A DNA stretch of 64,000 bases. Source: an uncultured Clostridia bacterium. GTDB lineage: Bacteria; Bacillota; Clostridia; Oscillospirales; Ruminococcaceae. The translations under genes were made by a program, and so were the position numbers. Positions 49,473 through 58,181 of this stretch are shown here, piece by piece (the first letter of the stretch is position 1; each line of letters starts with the position of its first letter). The stretch spans positions 1 through 64,000 of the forward strand of contig CAMELR010000007.1 in NCBI GenBank assembly GCA_945923775.1, written 5' to 3'. The notes beneath the pieces are model-generated. The model did no database searches. It worked only from the letters and a program-made list of their open reading frames with translations, and had not been told where the DNA came from.

Positions 49473-50474
49473 ATGGCAAAGATCACTATTCTGGGCTGCG
49501 GCTACGGCACGGCTCTGGGCGTATTATTCACCACATTCGGGCACGAAGTAGTCACCTGGACGAAATTCGAGCAGGAAGCGGAGCTTCTCCGCACCGAGCG
49601 CGAGCACAAGCGGCTCCTCCCCGGCGTAAAGCTGCCGGAATCCCTCGGCGTCACCACCGACCCGAAATGCGTCAGCGGCGCGGATATCGTGCTTGTGGCT
49701 ATCCCCTCGCCGTTCTTCCGGGAAGCCATTCAGACCGTGAAGCCCTATGTGGATAAGTCCACCATCATGATAAACGTCAGCAAGGGTCTGGAAGCCGCTA
49801 CAGGCTACAGGCTGTCGCAGACAATCTCCGAGGAGCTTCCGGAAAACCCGGTCGGCGTTATCACTGGCCCCTGCCATGCGGAGGAAATCGCACGCCTGGT
49901 CCCCACAACGGAGGTCTGCGCCAGCAACAATGACGGCGTTGCGGAGTATATCCAGCGCACTCTTTCAAGCGAGAAGTACCGCATTTACGTCAACGATGAC
50001 GTTGCCGGCTGCGAGCTTGGCGGCGTGCTGAAAAACCCGATAGCCCTCGGCTGCGGTATCGCCCGCGGAATGGGTCTGGGCGACAACACCGTAGCTGCAC
50101 TGATGACCAGAGGCATGACCGAGATAACACGACTTGGCGTAGGTCTCGGAGCAAACTGGAAAACCTTCACCGGCATGGCGGGAATAGGCGACCTTATCGT
50201 TACCTGCACCTCGCTGCACTCACGTAATTTTCGCGCCGGAAACCTCATCGGAAAGGGAACACCCGCGCCGGAGGCAGTAAAGCAGGTCGGCACCGTGGAA
50301 GGCTACACCAGCAGCATAATCGCCTACAAATTAGCGCAGGAGCGCGGCATAGACACGCCGATAATCGAACAGATAGTAAAGATATGCTACGAGGGATTTG
50401 ACCCGAGAGCGAGCATTTCCGCGCTTATGACGCGCAAGAGCAAGCACGAGCGCGAAGTATTCTGGATGGACTGA
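49473..50474 (+). CDS. gpsA: NAD(P)H-dependent glycerol-3-phosphate dehydrogenase
   Basis: GpsA reduces dihydroxyacetone phosphate to sn-glycerol-3-phosphate for lipid synthesis. The 333-residue protein has the dinucleotide loop LGCGYGTALG, slightly shorter than the usual GAGSWGTAL, NVSKGLE, the catalytic region KNPIALGCGIARGMGLGDN, and GMAGIGDLIVTC. GGAGG precedes the ATG. It ends the der-plsY-gpsA run. Confidence 0.96.
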   Translation: MAKITILGCGYGTALGVLFTTFGHEVVTWTKFEQEAELLRTEREHKRLLPGVKLPESLGVTTDPKCVSGADIVLVAIPSPFFREAIQTVKPYVDKSTIMINVSKGLEAATGYRLSQTISEELPENPVGVITGPCHAEEIARLVPTTEVCASNNDGVAEYIQRTLSSEKYRIYVNDDVAGCELGGVLKNPIALGCGIARGMGLGDNTVAALMTRGMTEITRLGVGLGANWKTFTGMAGIGDLIVTCTSLHSRNFRAGNLIGKGTPAPEAVKQVGTVEGYTSSIIAYKLAQERGIDTPIIEQIVKICYEGFDPRASISALMTRKSKHEREVFWMD

Positions 50475-50525
50475 TATAACCCGCATAACCCGACAACCAC
50501 GACAAACTATTTGAAAGGTGCCCAC

Positions 50526-51443
50526 ATGAATCAGAAGATACCAGCCACCATAAAAGAACAGGTACAGAAGCTGCGCGACCGCGGCTGCATTATAAAAGAC
50601 GAAAAGCTGGCTGAACAGACCCTGACCTACATCAACTATTTCCGGCTGTCGGACTATTTCGCGCCGTTCACCGTGTGCAAGGGGCAGTACGAAAAGGGCA
50701 CTACTTTCGAGAATATCCTGCGGGTATACGAATCCGACCGCAAGCTGCGAAGCATTCTGCTCGCCGCACTTGAGGAAACGGAGATCTCAATGCGCGCCGC
50801 CGTTTCGAACTACCATGCGCTGAAATACGGCGCCCTGGGCTACCTGAACGCATCCTCGTTCGACTTCCGGCACAACCACCAGCAGTTCATGAACAAGGTG
50901 AAGCACCTCATAGAAGTCAACGACGACCGGGAATTCGTACGGCACTACAACTCGAAATACTGCGGAGCGTTTCCGCTGTGGGTAGTTATGGAGCTGTTCA
51001 GCTTCGGCACGCTGGCGTTTTTCTACAAGGATATGCACTCCGGCGACAAAAAGGAGCTTGCCGACCGCTACTACGGCTGTTCCAGCGCAGACCTCGACAA
51101 CTGGCTGTTCTGCCTGAACGAACTCCGCAACTACTGCGCGCATTACAACCGCCTTTACGGAAACACGTTCCAGGTGGAGCCTCGCGTTCCAAAGGGGCTT
51201 GACCTCGAGCTGAAACCCGATGTTTTCGGGTACATAATCGTGCTCAAGCAGCTCGCGCATGATCACACAGCATGGAACCAGCGCGTTGTGAAGCCTATTT
51301 CAAGGCTTATCTACAAGAATTCCGACGTACTGCGGCTCAAGGATCTGGGATTCCCTGAGGGCTGGGAAAAGCTCATCGCATTCAACGACGAGAAAGCCGA
51401 CGAACCCGAAAAATCCGAGAGCGCAGGCAATTCAGAAAACTAA
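50526..51443 (+). CDS. Abi_2 (AbiD/AbiF-like) family protein
   Basis: The 305-residue protein belongs to the Abi_2 family, known from lactococcal abortive phage infection. The start IPATIKEQVQKLRDRGCIIKD and YINYFRLSDYFAPF are typical. An R-X4-H motif (RNYCAH, Arg201 and His206) fits the HEPN RNase active site described for this family. The ATG at 50526 is preferred over a TTG at 50511 as GAAAGGTG lies before it. It is encoded 51 bp upstream of the TerB-like gene and 51 bp after gpsA. Defence function is inferred from the family. Confidence 0.88.
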   Translation: MNQKIPATIKEQVQKLRDRGCIIKDEKLAEQTLTYINYFRLSDYFAPFTVCKGQYEKGTTFENILRVYESDRKLRSILLAALEETEISMRAAVSNYHALKYGALGYLNASSFDFRHNHQQFMNKVKHLIEVNDDREFVRHYNSKYCGAFPLWVVMELFSFGTLAFFYKDMHSGDKKELADRYYGCSSADLDNWLFCLNELRNYCAHYNRLYGNTFQVEPRVPKGLDLELKPDVFGYIIVLKQLAHDHTAWNQRVVKPISRLIYKNSDVLRLKDLGFPEGWEKLIAFNDEKADEPEKSESAGNSEN

Positions 51444-51494
51444 AGACAAAACGGCGGAGCATTCTGCCGTTTTTTGCAAAAAGGAGTGAGCGCC

Positions 51495-53501
51495 GTGGCT
51501 GATAAATTCCGCCTTATGATGGACAACAACGCGAAGTCTAAAGAGGAGATACAAGAGGAACTCCGCCGCATGATAGAGCTGAAAAATCAGCCAGTGGATC
51601 CCGTCGAAACGTCCCACGAGCAGTTCGACCCCGCCGTACGGGAAAAGGTCAGCGAAGCGGTGAAGCGCTCCATACAGAACAAGATAAGCTCCATAGTGCA
51701 TGAAGCGATAAAAACTGCGGAGGAGGACGAAAGATCCTACGGCGAGAAGATACCGCCCCGCCCGCCGCGGGAGAACCTCGATTACCTCACCGGGAAGCCC
51801 GTGGAACAGCAGCCGGAACGCCTCCAGCCCGACGAGCTTGCATATGCTCCGTCCACGCACGAGACCGACGACGAGGGTGCCGATATCCGCGCAAAAATAA
51901 CTGAAATGCGCTACCTCTCGCACACGTTCTACACCGGGTTCATGCTCAAGAAGAACGCCGGAGAGACCCTGATAAAGCAGGGCGAGTTCATGAAGGACGT
52001 CACCGACAATTTCGGCTGGAACTGCTTCTGCAACATCGACCGCCCGATATACGGCGCGATGTCCACCGACCAGCTCCGCACCTACTTCACCTGGAGAACA
52101 GCCGCACGAAACGGCGTGTACAGCCAGACCGACAAGCCCTACATCATTCTCTACTGCTACGAACTGCTGAACAAGATCGGCGTGATGTCCTCCACCGACG
52201 CGTACAACCGGCTCTCTGCCGTATGGGAAGGCTGCCGCGGCTTCTGCCCGGCTCTGGATACCGTCCTCCCGCGCTGGCTCAAGGATTTCCGCGCCTACAA
52301 CGACATCGGCGACGTCGCCGCCTGTCCTGCTGAATCCGCCCTGGACACCCGCCCTCCGGACGACCTTGATATACTCGAACGCCGTTACTCCGGCAAGCTG
52401 GAATACCTCATGGGGATCTCCTCCTACAATCTCCGGGGGAGCATATTCCTGACCGACGAAACCCGCCCGCTGATGGAGGGCGCTCTTGAATCCGCCCTGA
52501 CCGCGCTGGACGGCTACTTTGAAAAATCCGGCGTGACTATGTTTGAGCTGCTGTGCGGAAAGCTGAGAAAGGATTTCTTCTGGTCTCCGTTCAACGGCGC
52601 ATATGTTGACCTTTCCCGCATGGACGGCTTCCACAATCTCAGAATAAGCCCTACCGAGCAGTACACCACCAAGCGCGGCGAGCCATGCCTCGAGACCTTC
52701 GAGCCGTCGCCATACCGCAGTTTCGTCGGGTGGATACTGAAAAGCGTAGAATCCGTGCTCCGGAAGCGCACCGGCTTCCGCTATGGGATTTCACCGAACA
52801 TCACCCCGGTGCTGAACGATTTTCTGAACCGCGACAAGCTGGTGCGCGCCGCGGACGCTCCCGAATTTTCAGAGCTTATCCCGAACGCGGTGAATGCGTG
52901 GTGCGATGAAAACGGAGTTTTCCCGCCGAAAAAACAGGCGAAAAAACGCAGCTCCTATAATTATGACGAAGCTCCCGCAGAAGCGCCTTTCGCCCCGCCG
53001 AACCCCGTAAAAATCGAAATCGACGTCACCAAGCTGTCGCAGATACGCGAGGAGTCCGACGAGACCACACGCAAGCTCATAGTCGAGGAGGCGGACACGG
53101 TAACTCCCGAGGAGCTCACCGACCGCATATCCAGCATATCCGAGGACGATTTCGACGAACAGACCGCCGGATTTGCTGAGAGCTACGGAAACCCGGATAC
53201 CGCCGAACCTCCCGCGCCAGCGCCGCAAACAGACGTACCCGGTAATTTTACGGACCTTCCAGACGGCTGGAGGGAATTCGCGCAGTCGCTCACCCGCGAT
53301 GATATCGCGCTGCTGAAGGCAGTCCGGGACGGCTGCGGAGAGGCGCTCTGCCGCTCCCGCAGCGTAATGCCTGAAACGGAATACGACCGGATCAACGCTC
53401 TCGCAATGGAGTACATCGGGGACGTGCTGATCGAAAACGGCGAAATTCTTGAGGATTACCTCTCCGATATTCAGCCTATTCTCGATAAATGCGACATATA
53501 A
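51495..53501 (+). CDS. TerB-N/TerB-C domain-like protein
   Basis: The 668-residue soluble protein starts at a GTG with AAGGAG 8 bp upstream. A central part (about 185-260, MSTDQLRTYFTWRTAARNGV then YIILYCYELLNKIGV) resembles the TerB-N domain. The last 70 residues (LLKAVRDGC, then INALAMEYIGDVLIENGE) resemble TerB-C. The N-terminal 100 residues are charged and helical; a Pro/Ala/Glu-rich region lies at about 475-580. Such proteins occur with helicases and ATPases in putative stress or defence loci. Domain naming is from memory of the family pattern. Confidence 0.65.
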   Translation: MADKFRLMMDNNAKSKEEIQEELRRMIELKNQPVDPVETSHEQFDPAVREKVSEAVKRSIQNKISSIVHEAIKTAEEDERSYGEKIPPRPPRENLDYLTGKPVEQQPERLQPDELAYAPSTHETDDEGADIRAKITEMRYLSHTFYTGFMLKKNAGETLIKQGEFMKDVTDNFGWNCFCNIDRPIYGAMSTDQLRTYFTWRTAARNGVYSQTDKPYIILYCYELLNKIGVMSSTDAYNRLSAVWEGCRGFCPALDTVLPRWLKDFRAYNDIGDVAACPAESALDTRPPDDLDILERRYSGKLEYLMGISSYNLRGSIFLTDETRPLMEGALESALTALDGYFEKSGVTMFELLCGKLRKDFFWSPFNGAYVDLSRMDGFHNLRISPTEQYTTKRGEPCLETFEPSPYRSFVGWILKSVESVLRKRTGFRYGISPNITPVLNDFLNRDKLVRAADAPEFSELIPNAVNAWCDENGVFPPKKQAKKRSSYNYDEAPAEAPFAPPNPVKIEIDVTKLSQIREESDETTRKLIVEEADTVTPEELTDRISSISEDDFDEQTAGFAESYGNPDTAEPPAPAPQTDVPGNFTDLPDGWREFAQSLTRDDIALLKAVRDGCGEALCRSRSVMPETEYDRINALAMEYIGDVLIENGEILEDYLSDIQPILDKCDI

Positions 53502-53504
53502 AAA

Positions 53505-53528
53505 ACGGCAGCCTTTTCAGGCTGCCGT
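53505..53528 (-). terminator. Terminator of the rpmH-jag run
   Basis: ACGGCAGCCT / AGGCTGCCGT with a 4-nt loop is followed by TTTTTT on the minus strand, 15 bp past the jag stop codon. Confidence 0.85.
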
Positions 53529-53543
53529 AAGCTATTTAATAAA

Positions 53544-54578
53544 TCAAAGCTCGATCTTTCCGTAGAGTGTTGCACTCTTCTCAGCTTCAACGGTCTCCTT
53601 GCTGAACTCGCCTGCGTCTGCGGTCTCGTCCGGCTCGTATGTGCGGCGCTTGTACTCGCGCTCAAAGCTGGTAGAGAATCCGGTGGACTGGCGGTAGTTG
53701 CGGGTGTTCCCGTTTCCGGAACCTCTGCGCTCTCCGCGGTCGCCGCGCTCACTGCGCTCGCCGTTTCCGCGTCTGCCGCGACGGCTGTCGAACTTGGGCT
53801 TGTCGGCGTAGATTACGACCTTTCTGTAAGGCTCGACGCCGGTGGAGTGACTGGATACGCCTTCGATCTCAGCAACGCAGCTATGGATTATGCGGCGCTC
53901 GTAGGGGTTCATCGGCTCGAGGGCGATCTTTCTGCCCTGCTTGATGACCTTCGCGGAAGTGCGCTTTGCAAGGGACTCCAGAGTCTCGCGGCGCTTGTCG
54001 CGGTAGCCGTTGCAGTCGATGGAGATACGGCAGTAGGATTCTTCAGTGCGGTTGCTTGCGAGGATAGTCAGATACTGGAGGCTGTCGAGAGTCTCGCCGC
54101 GTCTGCCGATAACTACGCCGAGCTTATCGCCGGTGATGTCAAGAACAACGTTTCCGTCGCGGCGGATAGCGTTTATCTGGAAGTTCTCAAGACCAAGAGC
54201 GTGAAGCACGTCGGTGAGGTACTTCTTTGCTGCCTGCACCTTTGCGCTGCCCTCGATGTCGAAATCCTCCGGAAGCTCCGGTACGTCCTTTTCGCCCTCG
54301 TCCTCAAAGGAAGCCGGTGCTGGCTCCTCTGCTGTCTCGGAATGCTCGGCAGCTTCAGCAGCCTCAGAAACCTCGGAAACTGCGGGCGTCTCGGGAGCCG
54401 CGGGAGCTTCGGGGGCTTCGTAGGAAGCCATAACTCTTGCAACGCCCTTCATTCCGAACAGCCCCTTTCTGGGCTGTTCAAGAATGTCGAAATCTATCTC
54501 CTCGGCAGCAACGCCGAACTCAGCGGCTGCCATTGCCTTTGCTTCATCAAGGGTCTTTGCTGTGAATTCCTTTTTCAT
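53544..54578 (-). CDS. jag: RNA-binding protein KhpB (Jag, SpoIIIJ-associated)
   Basis: The 344-residue protein has the Jag-N domain (FTAKTLDEAKAMAAAEFG), a KH domain (DKLGVVIGRRGETLDSLQYL) and an R3H domain (TSAKVIKQGRKIALEPMNPYERRIIHSCV). An Ala/Pro/Glu-rich spacer at about 55-105 and an Arg/Gly-rich tail (RRGRRGNGERSERGDRGERR) are unusually long. KhpB pairs with KhpA (6254-6487) and binds many RNAs. It follows yidC by 21 bp, the standard order. Confidence 0.95.
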   Translation of the reverse strand: MKKEFTAKTLDEAKAMAAAEFGVAAEEIDFDILEQPRKGLFGMKGVARVMASYEAPEAPAAPETPAVSEVSEAAEAAEHSETAEEPAPASFEDEGEKDVPELPEDFDIEGSAKVQAAKKYLTDVLHALGLENFQINAIRRDGNVVLDITGDKLGVVIGRRGETLDSLQYLTILASNRTEESYCRISIDCNGYRDKRRETLESLAKRTSAKVIKQGRKIALEPMNPYERRIIHSCVAEIEGVSSHSTGVEPYRKVVIYADKPKFDSRRGRRGNGERSERGDRGERRGSGNGNTRNYRQSTGFSTSFEREYKRRTYEPDETADAGEFSKETVEAEKSATLYGKIEL

Positions 54579-54599
54579 ATTTCACCCTCCTGTGATACG

Positions 54600-56138
54600 T
54601 CAGGTATCGTCGTCGTTATCCTCGTGATATTCCTCGCCGTACTTCTCGGCGTCAGCCTTTCTTGCGGCTGCGAGCTTTCTGCGGTTGATCTCCTTCTGGG
54701 TGAGCTTCTCGCCTTCATACTCGGAAACTGCGTTGAGATCCTCTGCCTGTCTCTTGCGCTTTTCTTCCTTCGCGGCGTTCTTCATGCGCTCGTTGTACTC
54801 AGCCTCAGCCTGCGCGCGGAGCTTTGCAGGGCTGTAGACCTTATTGAGCAGCAATGTTTGCAGGATACCGAACGCATAGCTTATCGTCCAGTAGAAGCCC
54901 GCGCCGGCAGGTACGGTAAATACCAGCACGATGGAGAAGATAGGCATGATGAAGAACGTAGCCTTCATGCAGCCGGAATTTCCGCCGGCAGCGCTTGTAT
55001 CCATAGTTTTCATGGAGATGAGGGTCTGCGCCATAGAGAACACGAACGCCAGTATCGGAATAAGGATCATCGGCCAGCCGAGGTCGCTTGCGGGATCCTT
55101 GCCAAGCGGGATTCCGAGGAACTCGAGCTTGTCGTTGAGCTCTGCCATGTTGTCCTTGTCGGACTGCTGGAGGCTGTAAGCGGAAGCAGTCGGATCAATT
55201 GTAGATACCTGACCGTACATCTCGATAGCGTAAAGCTCTCTCTGGAGCGTAGACGCCTGGGTGTAGGTGAGGGTATCGCTGTCTGCGGTAGCCTTAACGG
55301 AACCGTACTTGCGCTGTACGGTCTCGACCGCGCTTCTTGTGGAAGCAGAGAAGCTGTGAGCCTGTCTGTACTCGTTCTTCTCGGTCTCATCGCCGATAGC
55401 GTCGACCTCTGCCTGCTCCGCCTTGGTGAGGGAGTAGAGGTCGCTCTCGGTGAACAGGTCGTTGCCGTTGTCCTCGTTGAAAGCGGTCAGAGTAGCCTTG
55501 GTGATGACCTTCTTCACCATGTTCTTGCTGGTGGCGTCGAGATTTGCCCACACGTCTTCAGTGAGAGGCTCTTCTCCGTCGCCGAGGCAGTTGTCGTTGT
55601 AGAACTCAAGGATCTGCTTCGCGTCGCGGACGATCTCGTCATGCTTCGTGAGCGCGTCGCCGGTAAGCTCCTGCGTGTTGCCGTACTCGTCGACAAAGAT
55701 CTTCGTCATGGAAACGTAGTAGGATTCCTGCATTATCTGCGCAGTATTTCCCATGTGCATGATGTGGGTCATGGGCTTGTAAACTACGTCCAGTACGCCG
55801 AACAGAAGCAGGAAGGTTATAGCCATGGTGCCGCAGCCGCCCATCGGGCTGTAGCCCTGCTGCTGGAGCTTCGCAAGCTCCTGCTGCTGCTTTTCCTGAT
55901 TGTTCTTGTATTTCTGCTGGATCTCTCTTACCTTAGGTGCGAAAATTGCTGATTTTGCGGTGTTTTTCTGCTGCTTTATCGACAGCGGCAGCATAGCCAG
56001 CTTTACGATAAAGGTAAACACCAGGATTGCCACGCCGATGCTGGCGCCCGTGTTCTTGCAGATGACCTCATAGATCGCCCACATGATGTAGCCGAGGGGG
56101 TAGCCTATGATACTGTACAGGAACTCTATTGTGTCCAC
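54600..56138 (-). CDS. yidC: Membrane protein insertase YidC (Oxa1 family)
   Basis: YidC inserts small membrane proteins such as the ATP synthase c subunit. The 512-residue protein has an N-terminal membrane segment, the conserved SIKQQKNTAKS-containing loop with hydrophilic-groove arginine region, and C-terminal segments GFYWTISYAFGILQTLLLNKV. An inserted soluble region at about 150-330 between the first two helix groups is larger than in most Gram-positive YidC (about 260-330 residues in total). A basic, charged tail follows. The start is a GTG with AAAGGA unusually close, so the exact start is uncertain. Confidence 0.93.
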   Translation of the reverse strand: MDTIEFLYSIIGYPLGYIMWAIYEVICKNTGASIGVAILVFTFIVKLAMLPLSIKQQKNTAKSAIFAPKVREIQQKYKNNQEKQQQELAKLQQQGYSPMGGCGTMAITFLLLFGVLDVVYKPMTHIMHMGNTAQIMQESYYVSMTKIFVDEYGNTQELTGDALTKHDEIVRDAKQILEFYNDNCLGDGEEPLTEDVWANLDATSKNMVKKVITKATLTAFNEDNGNDLFTESDLYSLTKAEQAEVDAIGDETEKNEYRQAHSFSASTRSAVETVQRKYGSVKATADSDTLTYTQASTLQRELYAIEMYGQVSTIDPTASAYSLQQSDKDNMAELNDKLEFLGIPLGKDPASDLGWPMILIPILAFVFSMAQTLISMKTMDTSAAGGNSGCMKATFFIMPIFSIVLVFTVPAGAGFYWTISYAFGILQTLLLNKVYSPAKLRAQAEAEYNERMKNAAKEEKRKRQAEDLNAVSEYEGEKLTQKEINRRKLAAARKADAEKYGEEYHEDNDDDT

Positions 56139-56270
56139 GTCCTTTCATTTGGTGCAGCGCTGTGGAAGGGTCGGTATGCGCGCTGCTGTGTGCGTCCGAC
56201 CGGATAGGCTCCGGCGTCTTTGGAATGGTATATTATAACACGGCGCATAAAGCCGCAGTTGACTTCACTT

Positions 56271-56597
56271 TTAAGTTTTATCTTTGTAGGATCGCTTTAT
56301 ATCTTCGCTGAGGTAGTCTGCGCTGTCGTCGTCAGGTATCCCGAAATCCGGCGGCACAGGCAGCCTCTCGGGGTGGAAACAGAACTTCTGCGGCACAGGG
56401 TCGATGCCGCCTGCACCGAATGGGTTGCACCGCATAATTCTCCATAACGTCAAATAACCGCCCCTCACCGCACCAAAACGCCGAATAGCGGTAAGCCCGT
56501 ATTCGGAACAGCTTGGATAATAGCGGCAGCACGGCGGTAAGATCTTTGACAGCGTAAGTCTGTACAGCTTGATGATAGCAAGGAAAATATACTTCAT
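56271..56597 (-). CDS. yidD: Membrane protein insertion efficiency factor YidD
   Basis: The 108-residue protein has the YidD signature: an amphipathic N-terminal helix, [22 protein letters not shown] and [17 protein letters not shown]. It supports YidC-dependent insertion. Its start overlaps the stop of rnpA by 4 bp (ATGA). The tail after residue 75 is longer than usual and acidic. Confidence 0.95.
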   Translation of the reverse strand: MKYIFLAIIKLYRLTLSKILPPCCRYYPSCSEYGLTAIRRFGAVRGGYLTLWRIMRCNPFGAGGIDPVPQKFCFHPERLPVPPDFGIPDDDSADYLSEDIKRSYKDKT

Positions 56598-56947
56598 GAC
56601 AGCTTGGACAGAATATTCTTCATCATCAGTGAGTAGATCTTTGTGGATTTAAGCTCCGGGGTCTTGCTCCTTGCGACAAAGACGAAATCGTAACGCTTTT
56701 GTGTTTTCTCTTTCAAAATCGGCTCGAAAAGGCGGAAGGCTTCCCTTATTATCCGCCTTGAGCGATTTCGTTTGACCGCGTTCCCGACCTTCTTCCCGGT
56801 AACAATACCGAGACGGTTGCACCGCCCGCGCCTCTCCCTGACGTAGCAGACAAAGGCAAATGTGACGATACTCTCCCCCTTCTTGAAGAGGAAGCTGAAA
56901 TCGCGGTTGTTCTTGATCACAATGTACTTCTTTTTGAATTCAGACAT
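56594..56947 (-). CDS. rnpA: Ribonuclease P protein component
   Basis: The 117-residue basic protein contains [34 protein letters not shown], the RNR motif that contacts the RNase P RNA. Length and position directly behind rpmH are canonical. The catalytic RNA gene is not in the window. Confidence 0.96.
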   Translation of the reverse strand: MSEFKKKYIVIKNNRDFSFLFKKGESIVTFAFVCYVRERRGRCNRLGIVTGKKVGNAVKRNRSRRIIREAFRLFEPILKEKTQKRYDFVFVARSKTPELKSTKIYSLMMKNILSKLS

Positions 56948-56957
56948 TGCAGTCAGA

Positions 56958-57092
56958 TCAGTAGGTCAGCTTTTTTCTGCCCTTTGCGCGGCGGCGAGCG
57001 AGAACCTTACGACCGTTCTTGGTTGCCATTCTCTTCATAAAGCCGTGCTCGTGCTTTCTCTGAAGCTTCTTGGGCTGGTAAGTTCTTTTCAT
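56958..57092 (-). CDS. rpmH: 50S ribosomal protein L34
   Basis: Translating the minus strand gives a 44-residue protein [18 protein letters not shown] followed by [17 protein letters not shown] and a basic end KKLTY. This is a standard L34. A perfect promoter lies upstream at 57194-57222. It is the first gene of rpmH-rnpA-yidD-yidC-jag. In most bacteria dnaA and oriC lie just upstream; here a VTC gene does. Confidence 0.98.
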   Translation of the reverse strand: MKRTYQPKKLQRKHEHGFMKRMATKNGRKVLARRRAKGRKKLTY

Positions 57093-57193
57093 TGATAGAC
57101 CCCCCTTTGTTCAACATGGTAGTATCGTTGTATGTTCTACCGGAATCTGCCTTTGGATATAGCTCTTCCGCACACAACTGTCAACAATAATTA

Positions 57194-57222
57194 ATTATAC
57201 CGTATTATAAAAGCGTTGTCAA
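57194..57222 (-). promoter_or_regulatory. Promoter of rpmH
   Basis: On the minus strand TTGACA (57217-57222) and TATAAT (57194-57199) are separated by 17 bp, a full consensus match. Confidence 0.9.
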
Positions 57223-57305
57223 GGGTTTTTTGAAAATTTCCCGATATTTTTATTTATACGATAACTGAAAGTATAATATGCTCGATAATTTACTGAAAAA
57301 CGGGC

Positions 57306-57334
57306 TTGTAATTATGTCGTATTTTTGTTATACT
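57306..57334 (+). promoter_or_regulatory. Promoter of the second VTC-DUF4956 pair
   Basis: TTGTAA at 57306-57311 and TATACT at 57329-57334 with a 17-bp spacer. Unlike the operon at 17.6 kb, no phased TTCA repeats are seen here. Confidence 0.65.
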
Positions 57335-57380
57335 TATATTATACGTTTGTAAACGATTATTTACGCGGGGAGGTGCCGGA

Positions 57381-58181
57381 ATGCGGCTTCTGAAATCCAC
57401 AAGGCTTATACCCAGGCTCGGAAGCGAGGAAACGCGCGTGCATGCTCCGCAGCTCCGTGACCGCACAACGCTGTCCGGCGGGAGGAAGCTCAGGCACGAA
57501 CTGAAGTTCATCATAAACGAGGGCACCTACCTCATGCTGAGAGCGCGCCTGGCGCCGCTCATGACGGTCGACCCGCACGGAGTCAACGGCGAATACCGTG
57601 TCACCAGCCTTTATTTCGACGACGTATACAACTCGGCTTACTGGCAGAAGGTCAACGGCATTGAAACGCGCCGGAAATTCCGCATACGCGCCTACGACCT
57701 CGACCCGTCGCTTATAACCCTGGAATCCAAGCACAAGGACGCCTCCTACGTTTCAAAGCTCTCCCGGCGGCTCACCGAGGAACAATACCGGGCGCTGCTC
57801 TCCTGCGACTGCGGCTTCATGGCGGACAGCGACAGCGGCGAGGATTCCTTCGGGGAATTTTACCGCGCCGACCTGCTCACAAAGCTGCGCCCGAGGGTGA
57901 TCGTGGACTACCGCCGCCAGGCGCTGATATCCCGCTTCGGAAACGTCCGAATCACGTTTGACAAGCAGCTTTCCGCGTGCTTCAACACAATGGATATGTT
58001 CGCGCCGGAAGCACAGTACACTCAGGTTCTCGGCGGAGATATCATACTTGAAGTTAAATTTGACAGCTATATTCCCGAAAGTATACAGGCGGCATTGCAG
58101 GGGCTGAACGCTCCGCAGCAGTCAGTATCAAAATATATGATCTGCACAGACAGAATGTTGGAGGTATTATCCCATGGTTGA
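57381..58181 (+). CDS. VTC domain protein, second copy
   Basis: The 266-residue protein shares the tunnel-domain motifs of the first copy: KFRIRAY, LESKHKD, RITFDKQ, LEVKFDS and QSVSKY. It has an extra N-terminal stretch of about 35 residues rich in Arg (RLLKSTRLIPRLGSEETR). GGGGAGGTG precedes the ATG. It overlaps the DUF4956 gene by 8 bp. Sequence differs enough from the first copy that the duplication is old or the two were acquired separately. Confidence 0.87.
   Translation: MRLLKSTRLIPRLGSEETRVHAPQLRDRTTLSGGRKLRHELKFIINEGTYLMLRARLAPLMTVDPHGVNGEYRVTSLYFDDVYNSAYWQKVNGIETRRKFRIRAYDLDPSLITLESKHKDASYVSKLSRRLTEEQYRALLSCDCGFMADSDSGEDSFGEFYRADLLTKLRPRVIVDYRRQALISRFGNVRITFDKQLSACFNTMDMFAPEAQYTQVLGGDIILEVKFDSYIPESIQAALQGLNAPQQSVSKYMICTDRMLEVLSHG

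Noticed and set aside
53847-55952. A 701-codon open frame on the plus strand opposite yidC and jag
   Set aside because: It spans the junction of two real minus-strand genes and has no family motifs; it is an antisense shadow.
57093-57380. oriC between rpmH and the VTC gene
   Set aside because: No TTATCCACA-like boxes are present; the region holds two promoters and AT-rich sequence.
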